A program made the position numbers and the translations under genes. A stretch of DNA of 64,000 nt from Perognathus longimembris pacificus. Its lineage: Eukaryota; Chordata; Mammalia; Rodentia; Heteromyidae. The notes under the pieces are model-generated. The model was not told the DNA's origin. It searched no databases and was given only the letters and a program-made list of their open reading frames with translations. Below are positions 24,683-37,632 of the stretch, one piece after another (position 1 is the first letter of the stretch; every line of letters starts with the position of its first letter). The DNA lies in assembly GCF_023159225.1 (NCBI RefSeq), contig NC_063171.1, positions 6,472,386 to 6,536,385 of the forward strand, in the 5' to 3' direction.

Positions 24683-25482
24683 TGTTAGGGCTGACCTGAG
24701 AACCTGAGTAACTAAATATAAGTTTTAGCGTTAAAATTATAACAGCTTCTAAACCCTGGTGATGACTCCATGCTAGGGAGCTGCACCCCCACCAGTGAGA
24801 CTAGTTTCTTGTAGTTTAAAAATAAAGGGAGCCCTTCTTAGCCTCTGTACCTAGGTAGCAGCCATAGTAATGGACAGTAAAAAATGATCATTGTCATAGA
24901 CTATAGAAATAACCATAATGGTAGTAGAAATGTCATGGTAACTGTTGGGTTGGTTTATTTATGATTGAGTACTGGATTGTTTTAGCACACTCAAGCTTGC
25001 TTAGTGGTAATGGGAAAACATGGTAGCAATTGTTAAAATAAAGTTGGTACTAGGTCAGTCTGACCACAAAATTCTGCTTCTGTAAACGGCTTGCTTAACC
25101 CATTTGTGACTAGCTATACCCCCTGCACTAACCCCCTGCATCAGTGCTTCGTGACCACCTGTTGTCAGTTTCTGATATCGAGGCTAGTTCTTGTTATCAA
25201 AGCCAAAATAGATAACTGAAAGGGTAGATAGCCAATAGAAATAGGACAAGACTTGCTTGCTAAATGCCATCCAATCAAGTATCTGCCAAGTTGGAAATAC
25301 CCTGCCCCTGTTGTAATTACAATAAAAACCCTGCCTATCTGAGAGTTGGAGCTCTCAATCCAGATCCGCTGTGTTGGTGATGGTTGAGAGTCCAGGCTCG
25401 AGCTTGCAATAAAGACTCTCCTGCGTTTGCATCGGAATCAGCTCCTTGGTGGTCTTTGGGGACCGGAAATCTAGGCATAACA
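24683..25482 (+). mobile_element. Solo LTR, ERV1/gammaretrovirus type, 800 bp
   Basis: Begins TGTTA and ends TAACA (perfect 5-bp terminal inverted repeat) and is flanked by the 4-bp direct repeat GTTG (24679-24682 and 25483-25486), the duplication size of gammaretroviruses. An A/T-rich TATA-like stretch sits near 25319-25327. AATAAA is at 25408-25413, about 70 bp before the end, with a U5 that reads like other gammaretroviral U5s (TTTGCATC..., CTTTGGGGACCGG). No internal retroviral sequence adjoins either side, so it is the product of LTR-LTR recombination. It lacks coding capacity. Confidence 0.85.
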
Positions 25483-25674
25483 GTTGGAAGCTGTGATACC
25501 TTTTCCTGCCACTGCACACATACTTGGGCCTGCCCCAGTTTGCCTCACAAAGGCCTTCCAATAACAGGGATGGGTTTACACCCTGATGCCACTGTCCTAT
25601 CTGTGTGCCCGGTGAACATTCCATAAGGTAATTTCACAGAGTATTTACAGATATGATGTGGTAACCTGTGGGCT

Positions 25675-25677
<3 letters not shown>

Positions 25678-25731
<54 letters not shown>
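25678..25731. repeat. (CA)n microsatellite, ~27 units
   Basis: Uninterrupted CA dinucleotides, about 200 bp beyond the solo LTR. Confidence 0.98.
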
Positions 25732-25733
<2 letters not shown>

Positions 25734-25778
25734 AGTCCCAGATCTTGCTTTCTACCCTCCTAATAATAGGAACTAGGA

Positions 25779-25957
25779 TCTGGGCACCAGTGGCTCATGC
25801 CTATAACCCTAGCTACTCAGGAGGTTAATCTCCAAGTAACCACCAAAAAGCCAGAAGTGGAGGTATGGCTCAAGTGGTAGAGTACTAGCCCTGAACAGAA
25901 AAGCTAAGGAATAGAGCTCAGGCTCTGAGTTAAGCCCCAGTATCAGCACAAAAAAAG
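25779..25957 (+). mobile_element. B1-composite SINE, internally deleted
   Basis: The B1 start joins directly to AATCTCCAAGTAACCACC, so the middle of the left half is lost; the right module is complete. Confidence 0.65.
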
Positions 25958-26065
25958 GAACTGAGACTCCTTGGGGAGGTGACTGAGGCCTAGAAGATGG
26001 ATATGTTTAAACACACATGCATACATCAAAGGAACATGCAAGTGTTCCTCAAGATTAGATTACGC

Positions 26066-26259
26066 CGGCTAGGAATATGGCCTAGTGGCAAGAGTGCTTG
26101 TCTCATATATATAAAGCCCAAGGTTTGATTCCCCAGCACCACATATATAGAAAATGGCCAGAAATGGTGCTGTGGCTCAAATGGCAGAGTGCTAGCCTTG
26201 AGCAAAAAGAAGCTAGGGACAGTGCTCAGGCCCTGAGTCCAAGGCCCAGGACTGGCAAA

Positions 26260-26308
<49 letters not shown>

Positions 26309-26311
26309 AAA
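26066..26311 (+). mobile_element. Dimeric ID-like SINE with (AAT)n tail
   Basis: Target duplication ATTAGATTACGC at 26054-26065 and 26312-26323. The tail has become an (AAT)n microsatellite of about 14 units, which creates artefactual poly-Asn and poly-Ile reading frames. Confidence 0.9.
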
Positions 26312-26323
26312 ATTAGATTACGC

Positions 26324-29300
26324 ATCAGTGACTAGATGAATGGCAAAAGTGAGGATAGGAGACAGATCCCCAAGTGCAGAGGAACTATGTAGACATTCTA
26401 CACTGGAACAGAGGAACAAAACCCTCCCTCTTTCACTCTCATAATCCACAAGTGAGTAATTTCAGAGAACAGTATGAAAGAAGGAATCAATCACACCTTT
26501 ACAGTAAACACACCTAACCAGCATTTCCTGGCCAGGCAACTCAGGTCAGTATTATGTTGATACCACCTGTAAGACTTCACTTCCATTCCAAAACCCGTTA
26601 CTTATTGAAGAAAACATGAGCTGATTTCCAATGGAAATATCTTATAAAATCTTATAAATATCTTATAAAATGCTTGGGCAATATTCATCCAAATGGCCAA
26701 GGGAAACCAAAACAAGAAAAATCTGAGGATAGTCAACCAAGAGATGCCTGAGTGTCAGGAGGGCCCCTGGACAAGCTTGAATAGAATTCAGGAGAAACCT
26801 AAGAAAATATGAATGGTCTTTAGATAACATGGATGCAAGCAGGTATCATCAATTAGTTCACTATGATGACAAATGTACCTCACTAAAGCAAACAAGCACG
26901 AAGTCAGGTTCACAGGGAGTGGAGAATTAAGCAACCAGGAAACCATGCAGTGGAGGGACTATCTCCAACCCATTTTTGCTTTGGTTATTTTGGAGGTAGT
27001 GTCTCATTTATGTTCTGGCCAGCCCCCCCCCCCCCCACCATTAATGCTTCCCCAGTTGCTGGAATACATGCTACCATACCGATATTAGGTGAAGTGGTCT
27101 CATTCATTTTTTAGTCTCTTCCTACCTCTCCAGGCCTGGGCTAGTCTCAAACCTTGATCTCTAATATCTGCCTCCCAAGTAGTTGGGATTACAGGCTTGA
27201 ATAACCACACCTTGCCTTATTGTAAATCTACATACATTTAGTTTAGAAAAAGCTCCTTCAACACCAAAGTGGGAGCTGCCTCAGCATTGGCAGCTGATCT
27301 TCACTCAAGGGAACTCTGTGAGGTCCAGTATGTGGTTTTGTGGGGGGAAGGGGACTTGGAGACTTGGCCAAGAGGTGTCCTAGAATATCAGAGTCTGGTG
27401 GGGGCAAGCCTGGGGTTGGTCAGTAAAGAGTGAGGCTAGGGAGGGAGGGATGGCAAGAAGTCACTGTCCACCATCCCACCTGTCCCTGGCCTGGGAGCAG
27501 TTAAGCCCCCGTCAGTGGAGGGATTCACAATGAGCTCAGAGCAGAGACTCACAGTGAATTCTGGGAGTCTCACAGTGGAGATCTCCCCATGCCCACCCAG
27601 ATATTCTGGCCAGCCTTGGGCACTCTTTGGCCCATGTCAGACATGGTCAGTGACATGGATGGGGCTCTTCTCACAGGGACAGTTGGGCTGGAGTCACATT
27701 CTGGGAGGAGTCTCTCAGGTTAAGCAAGCAAAGCTACACAACCAGAAACTTACACATCCAGTACCCACACAGTAGTAACTACCAGTTAGCCCAAACCTCC
27801 CAGGGGGTGGCCAAAACCCTTGCTTATCCTGAAACTGAACAAGGTCTTTTAGGTCTTTAAGAACCAGGGAACACCCTCTTACTCTTGCCCCATTATTTCC
27901 TTCCCATGTATACCCCTTTCAGGGCAGGAAGGATGGGGCAGGGCTTCCTCCTGTCCAGGCAGTTGCTGGAAGGGGCATGCAGAGGGCTCAGCTCACCAAG
28001 CAGTAGGAGTGGGGAATGACCCCTAGTCAGCTTCTTTTCCTCCCTGAGGATGATGGGATTGGCACAGGGTTGTCATCCACATAAGAGTATATCTCTGACT
28101 GCCACAGCTCAAAACCCTTCCCCGGGTTCCAGTGTGGACTACCTTCCTGCTCATTTCCCTGGACCCTGCAGGGCAAGGGCTCCTCCCTCTGTGGGGGTAG
28201 TCCTTCAGAGAAGCTACAGGGCTTCCCCACTGCAGGCCTCTACCCTGCACATTCCCAGGAGATGTACTTTCTCCTACCTGAACAGGCTAGGTTTCAGGCC
28301 TAGGAATTTTAGCCTCAACACACCTCCTGCTACTCTGTCCCAGCAAGTGTGCTCTATCAGCCACACAGAGCCCAAACCTCAAGCCTCATCTATGTCCAGG
28401 CTGCAGTCTGGCCATGTTGCACTTTAGCACACACTTGAGTGGGCCTAACCAGCATCCTGCCTCCAGTACGTCAATAATCTTTTCTAACTCTACTTCCCCA
28501 TCTCACTCCCTTCCCCTCTTAGAGGCAGCCTCAGGTGTCCACATGTCCTTCTAGTGGGATCCTGGGAATCTCAAGACTGAGTAAATAGTTCAGTCCTGAC
28601 AGGGTCCTTAGATCATTTCTGACCCACTCATGCCCACCTCACAGCTGGTCTCTACTGGGGACTGTCACAACTAAGTACATGCACAAACCAGTCATCTCAT
28701 CAAGGAGGACTTGCAGACAACTGCACACTCACACATGGACTCAGGCCAGTTGTCTCAGCCACCCAGTGCCTCCCTCGGGAAGGCTCTCCAGGCCTAAGAG
28801 GACATGTCCTCACTGGCCATCATTCCTCTCACATAACCAGTTGAAGGCCCTAAATGGACCAGGGCCCCAGGAGCCCTGAAGTGTGTAGCATGATGCTGGC
28901 TATGACTTGGGCAAAGTGTGATCATTTGGGAGGTAGCCAAGTGCTCAGGGTGGGAGCATGCAGACCTGAGAAACCCATTGTCTCCCAGAACTGCCTTCTG
29001 TGGTCCTCACAAGCACTGGAGCCTGGGACTTTAGGCTGGTGGCCCTCACCACTGGAGCAAAGGCTGTAAAGACCAAGCCTCTTCCTCATGCACCTATAGG
29101 CCCCACCTTCTTCCTTCCTTTCTCACAGCTGAGCTGCCTTCCTCAGACCCAAGCAGACACAGGGATGTGTGGACAGGAGCCCAGAAATGAGAGCCCTTCT
29201 CTCAGTGACAAGGGGTCAGGTAGGACTAAGGGGACAAGTGAGACAAGCCTAGACCTAGGAAGAAGCTATGATCTTATAGTGCAAACATCTCCTACAGTGA

Positions 29301-30016
29301 GGTCTGTGGGCCCATGAGAGTGGCCTTGAGTCAAGCTGCACTCTCAAAATGGTGCTGCTGACCTGACTGTGACCCCTGCCCAACCCCACTGTACCCTCCT
29401 CTGAGCTGCCTAGAAAGGTGCTTGTTCTCAACTCCTCAAAGGGGATCCAGATTTACCCTCCCTACTCCCTTTGTCCCTCCTGCATCCCACAGCCCTTCTG
29501 CCACATCCACTGGTCCCTCCCACAGCTGAGCCAGGGTTCCCTTAACCATCTTCACTTAGAGCACATTGCCTGCTGTGCAATGGTTCTGTGTACACTGGTA
29601 TCAGCAGACCCTCTTGGACAGTCCCCCTGCCCTTGGTCACCTTTCCTTGCACCAGGGCTTGGTTTGTCCTCTGCAGTCTCTGGATGCAGTGGGAAGGCAG
29701 GTGAAAAGCATTCTTCAGAATGAATTGTAGCAGCATGGGCCAGGGAAGAAGCCACTGCCCTGTTCCTCCCCTGCCTCCCCCACCCCCCATCCGCAGCTGT
29801 GCATACCTGGCTGGGGGAGCACAGTTTGTTCAGCAATAGGCATCTAGTTAGTTTGCTCAGCATCAAGTTGGGAGTGGAGCACCCAGGAATGCTCCATTTC
29901 AGCCTCTGGACACACTGCAACTAGCTGGCATAGACTATTCTAACCTACTGCAGCCTGAGGGGTCTCAGATGCTGGGAGAAGTACTGAAGGCAACATTTCC
30001 TTACCGGTTAAGCCAA
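26324..30016. other. Intergenic DNA between GJC2 and GUK1
   Basis: Apart from the B1 at 27100-27215 no feature was identified. A stretch near 26690-26900 (ending GACAAATGTACCTCACTAAAG) resembles an old mammalian interspersed repeat. Reading frames here are short and without recognisable domains. Confidence 0.4.
27100..27215 (-). mobile_element. B1-like SINE, minus strand
   Basis: Reverse B1 phrases GGGCTAGTCTCAAACCTTGA and GTTGGGATTACAGGCTTGA. Confidence 0.6.
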
Positions 30017-30112
30017 ACAGCCTGTAAAGTTGCATTCTCCATTAACACACACACACACACACCCTCCCCCTCCCTCCCCTAGGTCTAGTACACAGCCTGT
30101 AAAGTTGCATTT

Positions 30113-30166
<54 letters not shown>
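30017..30166. repeat. Duplicated segment with two (CA)n tracts
   Basis: ACAGCCTGTAAAGTTGCATT occurs at 30017-30036 and 30092-30111 (75 bp apart), each followed by an (AC)n run (30045-30062 and 30118-30166). A local tandem duplication is the simplest reading. Confidence 0.85.
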
Positions 30167-30167
<1 letters not shown>

Positions 30168-31577
30168 CTACCCCAGTTCTAGTTGCCCAGAAAACCCAGA
30201 GATTAACCTCTACTTACTCTACTTACAGTCAATGAGGTCTAAGCTAGAAAGACACTGAGAGATGGCCTTGACACAGAGGAACAAGGGCCGACTGGGGGCC
30301 GTGGCGAATGCAGCCAGTCTCCTTCCTTGCAGGTCCCAAAGAGCCAGTGGGGTGACAGGAGCAACAAAGTTGCAAGTGTGGATCACACTGGCTATCTAAG
30401 GCCTGCCCCTACGTCAATCTGTAGGGGTTCTGAATAGTACCCTACCTTCTCCAGGCCAGGAAACACAAGCCTGTGGTTGAGCGCTTCCACCTGCCACTGG
30501 ATGCTGGTGCTCCCTGAGAGTGCTGCTGGGCCAGGGCCACCTCTCGCCACCAAGCACAATGGGGGATGGAGGAGGGGCCTTCAAGGGCTCCATTGTTTCC
30601 CCCTCCTCAGAGTCTGAATCCCTGATTGTCTCTGGGGGCAGGGAACCAAGGAGCAGTAGAGGCCCCACATGGGTCCAGGCCCTTTCCTCCTCAGCCTCCA
30701 CCTCAAGGTTCAGCCCAGTTCTGGCGTGTCCTGCTCATTGCATATCTGGGCTTTTGGAGGCAGTCCAGGACTTGCTACTCTCCCCAGTACTTCTGCCTGG
30801 GCTCTCAGCCTTTCCCTTTTCCTCCTTACCCATGCCTACCCAACTTCAATCTTGCCTCTGGAACAACCACACTTAGGTACACACAGGGCAGGGCTGGAGC
30901 TCTCCTCTGGGAGGCTAGACTGCCCTGGTGGGGTTGCTTTTCTGGTGGGATGAAAAAAGAACAGGAAAGTAAAGGATTCAGACACATAGGACACTTTTCA
31001 GCTGGTCCAGGAAGGACAGGCTACTGTCCTTAACTTAAAGGGACTTTGAATGTCACCAGTCTCGAGATACAGGGCTCTAGGAGCTCTAGAGGCTTTGGGT
31101 ATCTGCCAATATCAGTCTCAGACAAGGCTTGAAGGCCCCTGTGCACAAAGACAAGAATGTGTAGTACCCACAGGTCTCAGGGACAGCTGAAGTCTCAGGC
31201 CCCCACACCCAGCCTCCTGTTGTGGCCAGACACCCTCCTTCTTGGTCAGTGTCAGTGTCCCACTGAGAGGTCCTTGTCAGCTCAGGAGCAGCTGGGAGAA
31301 GTGGCAGCAGGGGGCTCAGTGCTGGTCTCCAACTGACTGGCTCCTGGGGGGAGGATGTGAGCTGGCCTAAGCAGCCCTAGTCAGCATGCCAATGATTTGG
31401 GGATGGGGGAAAGAGAGAGTCAGGGACCAGAAGATGTCTGGACAGAAACACCTTGGCTGTTCTCCTCTAGGCTAGCCAGGTAGCAGCCAAAGGCCAAACA
31501 TGGAGGGCAAAATCTCTAGCCCTGCTTAAAATGAACCACCCAATCACAAGGCTCAGACATTGTAACCCAATAGTTAT
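30167..31577. other. Intergenic DNA downstream of GUK1
   Basis: Moderately GC-rich and repeat-free. Overlapping frames around 30414-31033 on both strands look like GC-driven shadows; no gene recognised. Confidence 0.4.
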
Positions 31578-31583
31578 TTTATT
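31578..31583 (-). terminator. GUK1: GUK1 polyadenylation signal
   Basis: AATAAA on the minus strand about 300 bp after the GUK1 stop codon, with no other hexamer between. It fits a short 3'UTR. Confidence 0.75.
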
Positions 31584-31879
31584 CCGATGTCAGTCCCGCT
31601 CCAGCAGGAGGAAGAGGGATAGGAAGAGGGACAACCCAGGTGGATGGGGGGCAGCTTGAGGTTCTTCAACCATGGTGAGGGAGAGGAGTGGGACCATCCA
31701 CCACAGGTGCTAGCTAAAGGTGCAGAGCCACCATGGACAGCAAAGGGGCAGCTCCATCAGCTCCACAGTGGAAACCTATTCCAGGTCCTATGAACGTCCT
31801 TGGCACCCCAGGGCAGGCCCCACCTAGAGCCTAGGTAGATTTGGGGCACACAAAGTACCCTGTAGAGTGAAGTAGGTCC

Positions 31880-34800
31880 TCAGGCATGGCCAGTCCCCTG
31901 AGCTTTCTTGATTTCCTGCCAAGAAGAAAGAAAAGAGGGAAGTCCAGGTTCCAAGAGGGCTGACCCTCTCACCCTTCCTCTGTGGTGAGAGGCTCAATCA
32001 GCCCTGTACCTGGCAGAGGCTCAGCTCCCTGACATGCAGCAAGGTTCTGAGCCCCTGGCCTCCCTTTGGCTTTGCCAGATTCTACACAAGAACAGAGCCT
32101 GAGCAGTGTCTGCCTATGGTGGGGCAGTTAAGAGGGCTCACCTCCAAAAGTGCCTGCTTCAGAGCTGTGTAGGCCTTGTCCAGATTGTCATTGATGATCA
32201 CCAGGTCAAATAGGCCAGGCTCCTTGCCTGAGGAGTAAAGAACACTGAGTCTAACCAAGCTCATGCTTGGATCACTAAGCCAATTGCCTGCAGCCGCCAC
32301 TGCTATGGGACAGCCTCTACCTGACCAGGCTACGGTGATTTCCTGCATAGTCGGCAGAGAAAATTCTTAGGACTTCTCTCTGCAGAACACCAGCTAGGGC
32401 TTGCTTTCCTGTTATGTCCCTGAACCCAAGACCATGAACACACACCAATGCCTATCCAGGATTCTTATTAAGATTGGTACTAAGGGCTGGCAAAGTGGTT
32501 CAAGTGATAGAGCACCTGTCTTTTTTTTTATTATTTTTATTGTCAAACTGATGTACAGAGAGGTTACAGTTTCATACGTTAGGCATTGGATGCATTTCTT
32601 GTACTGTTTGTTACCTCCTCCATCATTCCTCCCTCCCCCTCCCCCTTTCCCTTTCCCCCCATAAGTTTTTCAGTTGATTTACACCAAACAGTTTTGCAAG
32701 TATTGCTTTTGTAATCATTTGTCATTTTACCCTGTCTCTCAATTTTGGTGGTATTCCCTTTCAGTTTCCTAGTTCTAATACCAGTATACACGGTTTCCAA
32801 TGTACTCAGATAAGATACAGAGATAGTGCAGGTACAACCACAGGAAGGGGATACAAGAGGGTCATCAATAATAGAAGCTAAGGTTTCATATCACATGTTG
32901 AAAGTAATTACAACAGTGATATAACAGTCGTTTCCATAACATGGAGTTCATTTCACTTAGCAAGAGAACCTGTCTTGCAAGCATAAGGCCCAGTTTAAGC
33001 CACAGTACCACTGAAACAAAAACAACAACAACAAAAATACATCTCAGCTGGGTGCCAGTGGCTCGCACCTGTAGTCTAACTACTCAGAAGGCTGAGATCT
33101 GAGAATCAAAGTTCAAAGCCAGCCCAGGCAGGAAAAGTCCGTGAGACTCTTATTGCCAACAAACTACTCAGAAAAAGCCAGAAGTGGCACTTTGGCTTAA
33201 GTGGCAGAGCACTAACCTTGAGCCAGAGAAGCTTAGGCACAGCACCCAGACCCAGAGCTCAAGCCCCAGAATGGGAGAAAAAAAATATATCTCATCCCAC
33301 CAGGCGCTGGTGGCTCAAACCTATCATCCTACCTACTCAGAGTCTGAGATCTGATGATTGCCATTTAAGGCCAGCCCAAGTAGGAAAGTCCCTGAGACTC
33401 TTCTAATAACCAAAAAACATCTCTAGGTGGGCTTGGTAGCTTAAAGATGTAATCACTTAACTACTTGGAAGGCAGAGATCAGGAGAATCCACAGGAAGAG
33501 AGGGTACCATACCATACCACAACCAGTGGCTGAGCATGGAGGCATATGCCTGTCATCCCAATGATGAGGGCAAACATAGACAGGAGGATCACAGTCCAGG
33601 CTCAGTTCAGGCTTAAAGCAAGACACTAGGTCAAAAACAACCAATGAGGGGCTGGGGATATAGCCTAGTGGCAAGAGTGCCTGCCTCGGATACACGAGGC
33701 CCTAGGTTCGATTCCCCAGCACCACATATACAGAAAACGGCCAGAAGCGGCGCTGTAGCTCAAGTGGCGGAGTGCTAGCCTTGAGCGGGAAGAAGCCAGG
33801 GACAGTGCTCAGGCCCTGAGTCCAAGGCCCAGGACTGGCCAAAAAAAACAACCAATGTGGGCTGGGAATATGGCCTAGTGATAAAGTGCTTGCCTCATAT
33901 ACCTCATCACCACATATACAGAAAAAGCTGGAAGTGGCACTGTGGCTCAAGTGATAGAGTGCTAGCCTTGAGCAAAAAGAAGCCAGGGACAGTGCTCAGT
34001 CCCTGAGTTCAAGCCCCAGGCCTGGCAAACAAACAAAACAACCAATGCAAGAAGGGCTGATGGAGTGGCTCAAGTAGCAGGGTACCTTGTCCTGAATTAC
34101 AACCCCCGTTTTACCCCAAAACAAACCAACAAGAAAGGATTGTTCCTGCCTGTGTCCTCATGAAGATAGCTCACATAGAAAGAGAAGCAAAGCTGTAGAA
34201 GGATGTCCATCATGTCCTCAGGTGGTTAAGAGTGATAAAGATTCTCAGGGGATCCTGAAGACAGGGGTGGAGAACTCTTCCATCTCTGACTCTAGTCTTC
34301 CCTCTCTCCTGGCCTGCCCACTCCCCTAGAGAGGGTACAGGTTTTCCTGGCCATACTCACTGCTTTCCAGGTCAGCCCGTGCAGCAGCCAGCCGCTTCAC
34401 CAAACTCTCCTCAGTCTCAGTGTTCCGCTGCCGCAGCCGTTGCTCCTAAAAATATGCTCTTGTGAGGTCAGCTGTCTTGGGCCCATATGGTCCACCCCTT
34501 ACCCTGGGCACTTACCAGCACATCCAGTGAGGGTGGCTGCACAGAGATGTAGATAGGACACAAGTCAGTCTTCTTGATGTTACGCACACCCTGAAGGTCC
34601 ACGTCCAGTACACAGATGCGGTTCATGGCCTGTACAGCCTGTACAGCAGCCTTGCTAGAGGAATGGAGACAAGGGGGACTGTCAACTAGAGGACACAAAG
34701 CAGGGCTCTAAGGAAGATCCTGGCCCCATGTTCCTCTATTGGTTCCTCCCTGGTGTAAGTCCTCAGGAGCACTTAGATGGGGTACCAGCAACTCAAGCCT

Positions 34801-37587
34801 CCAAAAGCTTTGGAGAGATCTGGCTCCTCCCGCCCCCAGAGTTCATCCTGGGCCTAGCCTAGGAAGAAGAAATCCACCTGACCCCAACATCCCCAAACTT
34901 CCCAGGGTACCACAAGCATAGCCAGCCCATCAGGCCCTCTGTTGGCACAGCAACACCTTGTCCTGCAGCCACCTGGCCCAGGGCTCATGGACTGGTCTGA
35001 TACACTTGTCACTTCCTGTCCTTCCTGTGGGAAGTGTCACATGTGGTGCCTTACCCTGGAGGGATGGGTCAAGTACAGCAGGCCTAAGACATGACTGGGC
35101 CTGTCTACTCCCTGGAGCCTCCTAGTCAAACTCAGAGATCCAGGGAGCAACTACCACGTAGTTGGAGGGAACCAGCTGTAGACTTCTACCATCATGACTC
35201 AGATCCAAGGCTCCCGGGCCCACCTGGGTCATGGCCCACCTTGTCCCGTATAGGTTCCCTGAGAACTCGGCATGCTCAATGAAGTCCCCAGCTGCGATGT
35301 CACGCTGCATCACCTCCCTGGTCACAAAGTAGTAATCTGGAGAGGAGGAGGGCTGTCCAGAGGGCGCCCAAGGCCCAGCCATGCCTGGTGCAGTTTTTCT
35401 CCTGGGCTTGCTAAGATCCTTCTGTATCCCACATCCCAGGCTGTTCTTGCAAGACTCATGCTGGGACAGGCACCCCTGTTCTGATGTCTTCATTGGAGGA
35501 CTGGAGACCACTGGGTTCCATAGGGAAGTTGGGGGATTGAGAACACCAGGTTCCAAAGATGGGGAGGATTGTAGTCCTCCAGGTTCCATGAGAGAAGTAA
35601 GGATTTCCATGCCATGCACCAGGCAGGAACAACCCTATTGACTTAGAGAACGCACCTAGGATGTGCTGAGGGGTACATCTCATTCACTCTACCACACACC
35701 TAGGGTATGGAACAAGGGTGCAGGCTGACATCAGGACCCTCAGCCCTCACTACAATGTACACAGCCTAATTAAGACTAACACCCTGAAGGCAGGTTCATT
35801 CTTCAGCTAGGGAGACTAGGCTGTGTGTATGGTGATTCAGAGACACAGAGCAAGGGACCTTCCCATCACCCCCATCCTGCCTGGAACCCACAGACTACTG
35901 GAGCTAGCTCACCTTTGCCATTCTCCTCACCAGGCCGAGGGTCCCTCGTGGTATCTAGGAAAAAGATACATCACCCACAGAAGGGATGCCAGAGCCCTGT
36001 AATTTCAAACCAGATGTTCCCTGCAAGGTGCACTCACAGCCCATCATCTGTGTGGTGGGTAGTCATGCAGACCTGTGCCACCGAGGCAAGGGGCTTAGAG
36101 CCAAGAAGCAGCTTGGCCCTGACCGTCAGTGGGTCACCAAGGCCTAGGACACTTACTCTAGACTCAGGCCCTGGGGAGAAGGACACAGGGCTAGAGAGGC
36201 AAATAGTGTCTCCCAGGCTGGTTAGGTACTTTTGGGGCTCCAAGAATGGTCTTATGCTAAGGCCAGGACCCCAGTCTCCCAGCCCCCAGTGAAACTCACG
36301 GGACACACTGAAGCCGAAGATGTTGCCATACTCCTGGAACAGCCTCTTCAGCAGGGTGCTCTTCCCGGCTCCCGATGGCCCACTCAGCACCACAGGCCTG
36401 GGGCCTGACATGACTATAGGAGTGGGAAGGCAGGTACAGAAGTGAGCAGCTCTGCCCCTATCAGTGCACCTGGCATGAAGCTCCATGGGGGAATGTGGTG
36501 AGGATCCCCCAAGGGCCACATCACTATATACATCATTCAAGAAAAAAAAAAAAACACTCATCTAGCAAAGATGGCAAATAAAGGCAGAAGAGGAGAGAGC
36601 TCTAATGGAGGAGTCCCACCCAGAACCCACTAGGATTGTCCACAGGCCTGGCTTGCCTGCCTTTCTCCCAAGTGACCTCCAGTCTGTCCTCCAGGCCCAG
36701 GACCCCAGCCCGAGATCTCCACCCCACATGGGAGCCTGAACTTTGGCTCCCATGGGTGGCAATACCCACTGAACTGGCAGCTCTGAGATGAGAATGAATA
36801 TATGGCTTTATCAATCCAAGTCTGTCCCAGAAACTTCCCACTAGACTCAGGACCCCCACCTCTGACTCAACTCTTTGGAAAAGACAAGTTGTTGGCAGGT
36901 TAAGGCAACACTCTCAACCTCTAAAGACGAAAGTGAACATGGTCTGGGGCTCAGCATCTGCTTTAGATAGGGTCACTGAGCAGCCAGAGAGGAGCAGGTA
37001 AGTGCCACCTCAGAGCTCAGATAAATCTAGGATCAGAGCTTCATTCCCTACGGCTTGGATGGGTGGTGCCTTCCCCAAACCAAGAACCTTCTTTACAACT
37101 ACTGAATTCACCAGCCCCTAGCCCATGAAGGCACCTCACTTAGCATCCTCACCCTCTGCTGACTCTCAAACCCAGACCCTCATCAACCCTTTATCCACCT
37201 CCTTCCAGCCTAGTCCCTGAGGAGGCTGCCTCCCTAGTAGGGACTCTACCTAGGCATCCAGCCCTCCTTCCTTCCCTGGATGGCACCTACCTATTTGGTA
37301 GTATGCAGCGCCTGTGGTTTGCCTGAGGTAAATCAACTGCTGCTATGTACTGAAGGTTGGGGGAGGGTGTAATCCCTGCCAAGCCTGTACCCGCCCTTCT
37401 GAAAATTAAATCCCTGAGGCACCCAGCCTTGGGCTGCAGGGAAGTCAGCTCCACCCACCCACCATACAGGAAGGAAAAGGCAGTTCCTTGTCATGTCCTT
37501 GAGGTATGCAGCTGCCCACTTAGTGCACATAAGCTGAAGGCCAGGGCAGCACACTCACAACGCGCCCGCGAGCGCGCGCGCGCACAC

Positions 37588-37632
<45 letters not shown>

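Noticed and set aside
25678..25731. CRISPR-like regular repeat
   Set aside because: A pure CA microsatellite with no spacers, in a vertebrate genome.
26026..26325. Frame with poly-Ile/poly-Asn on opposite strands
   Set aside because: Produced by the (AAT)n tail of a SINE.
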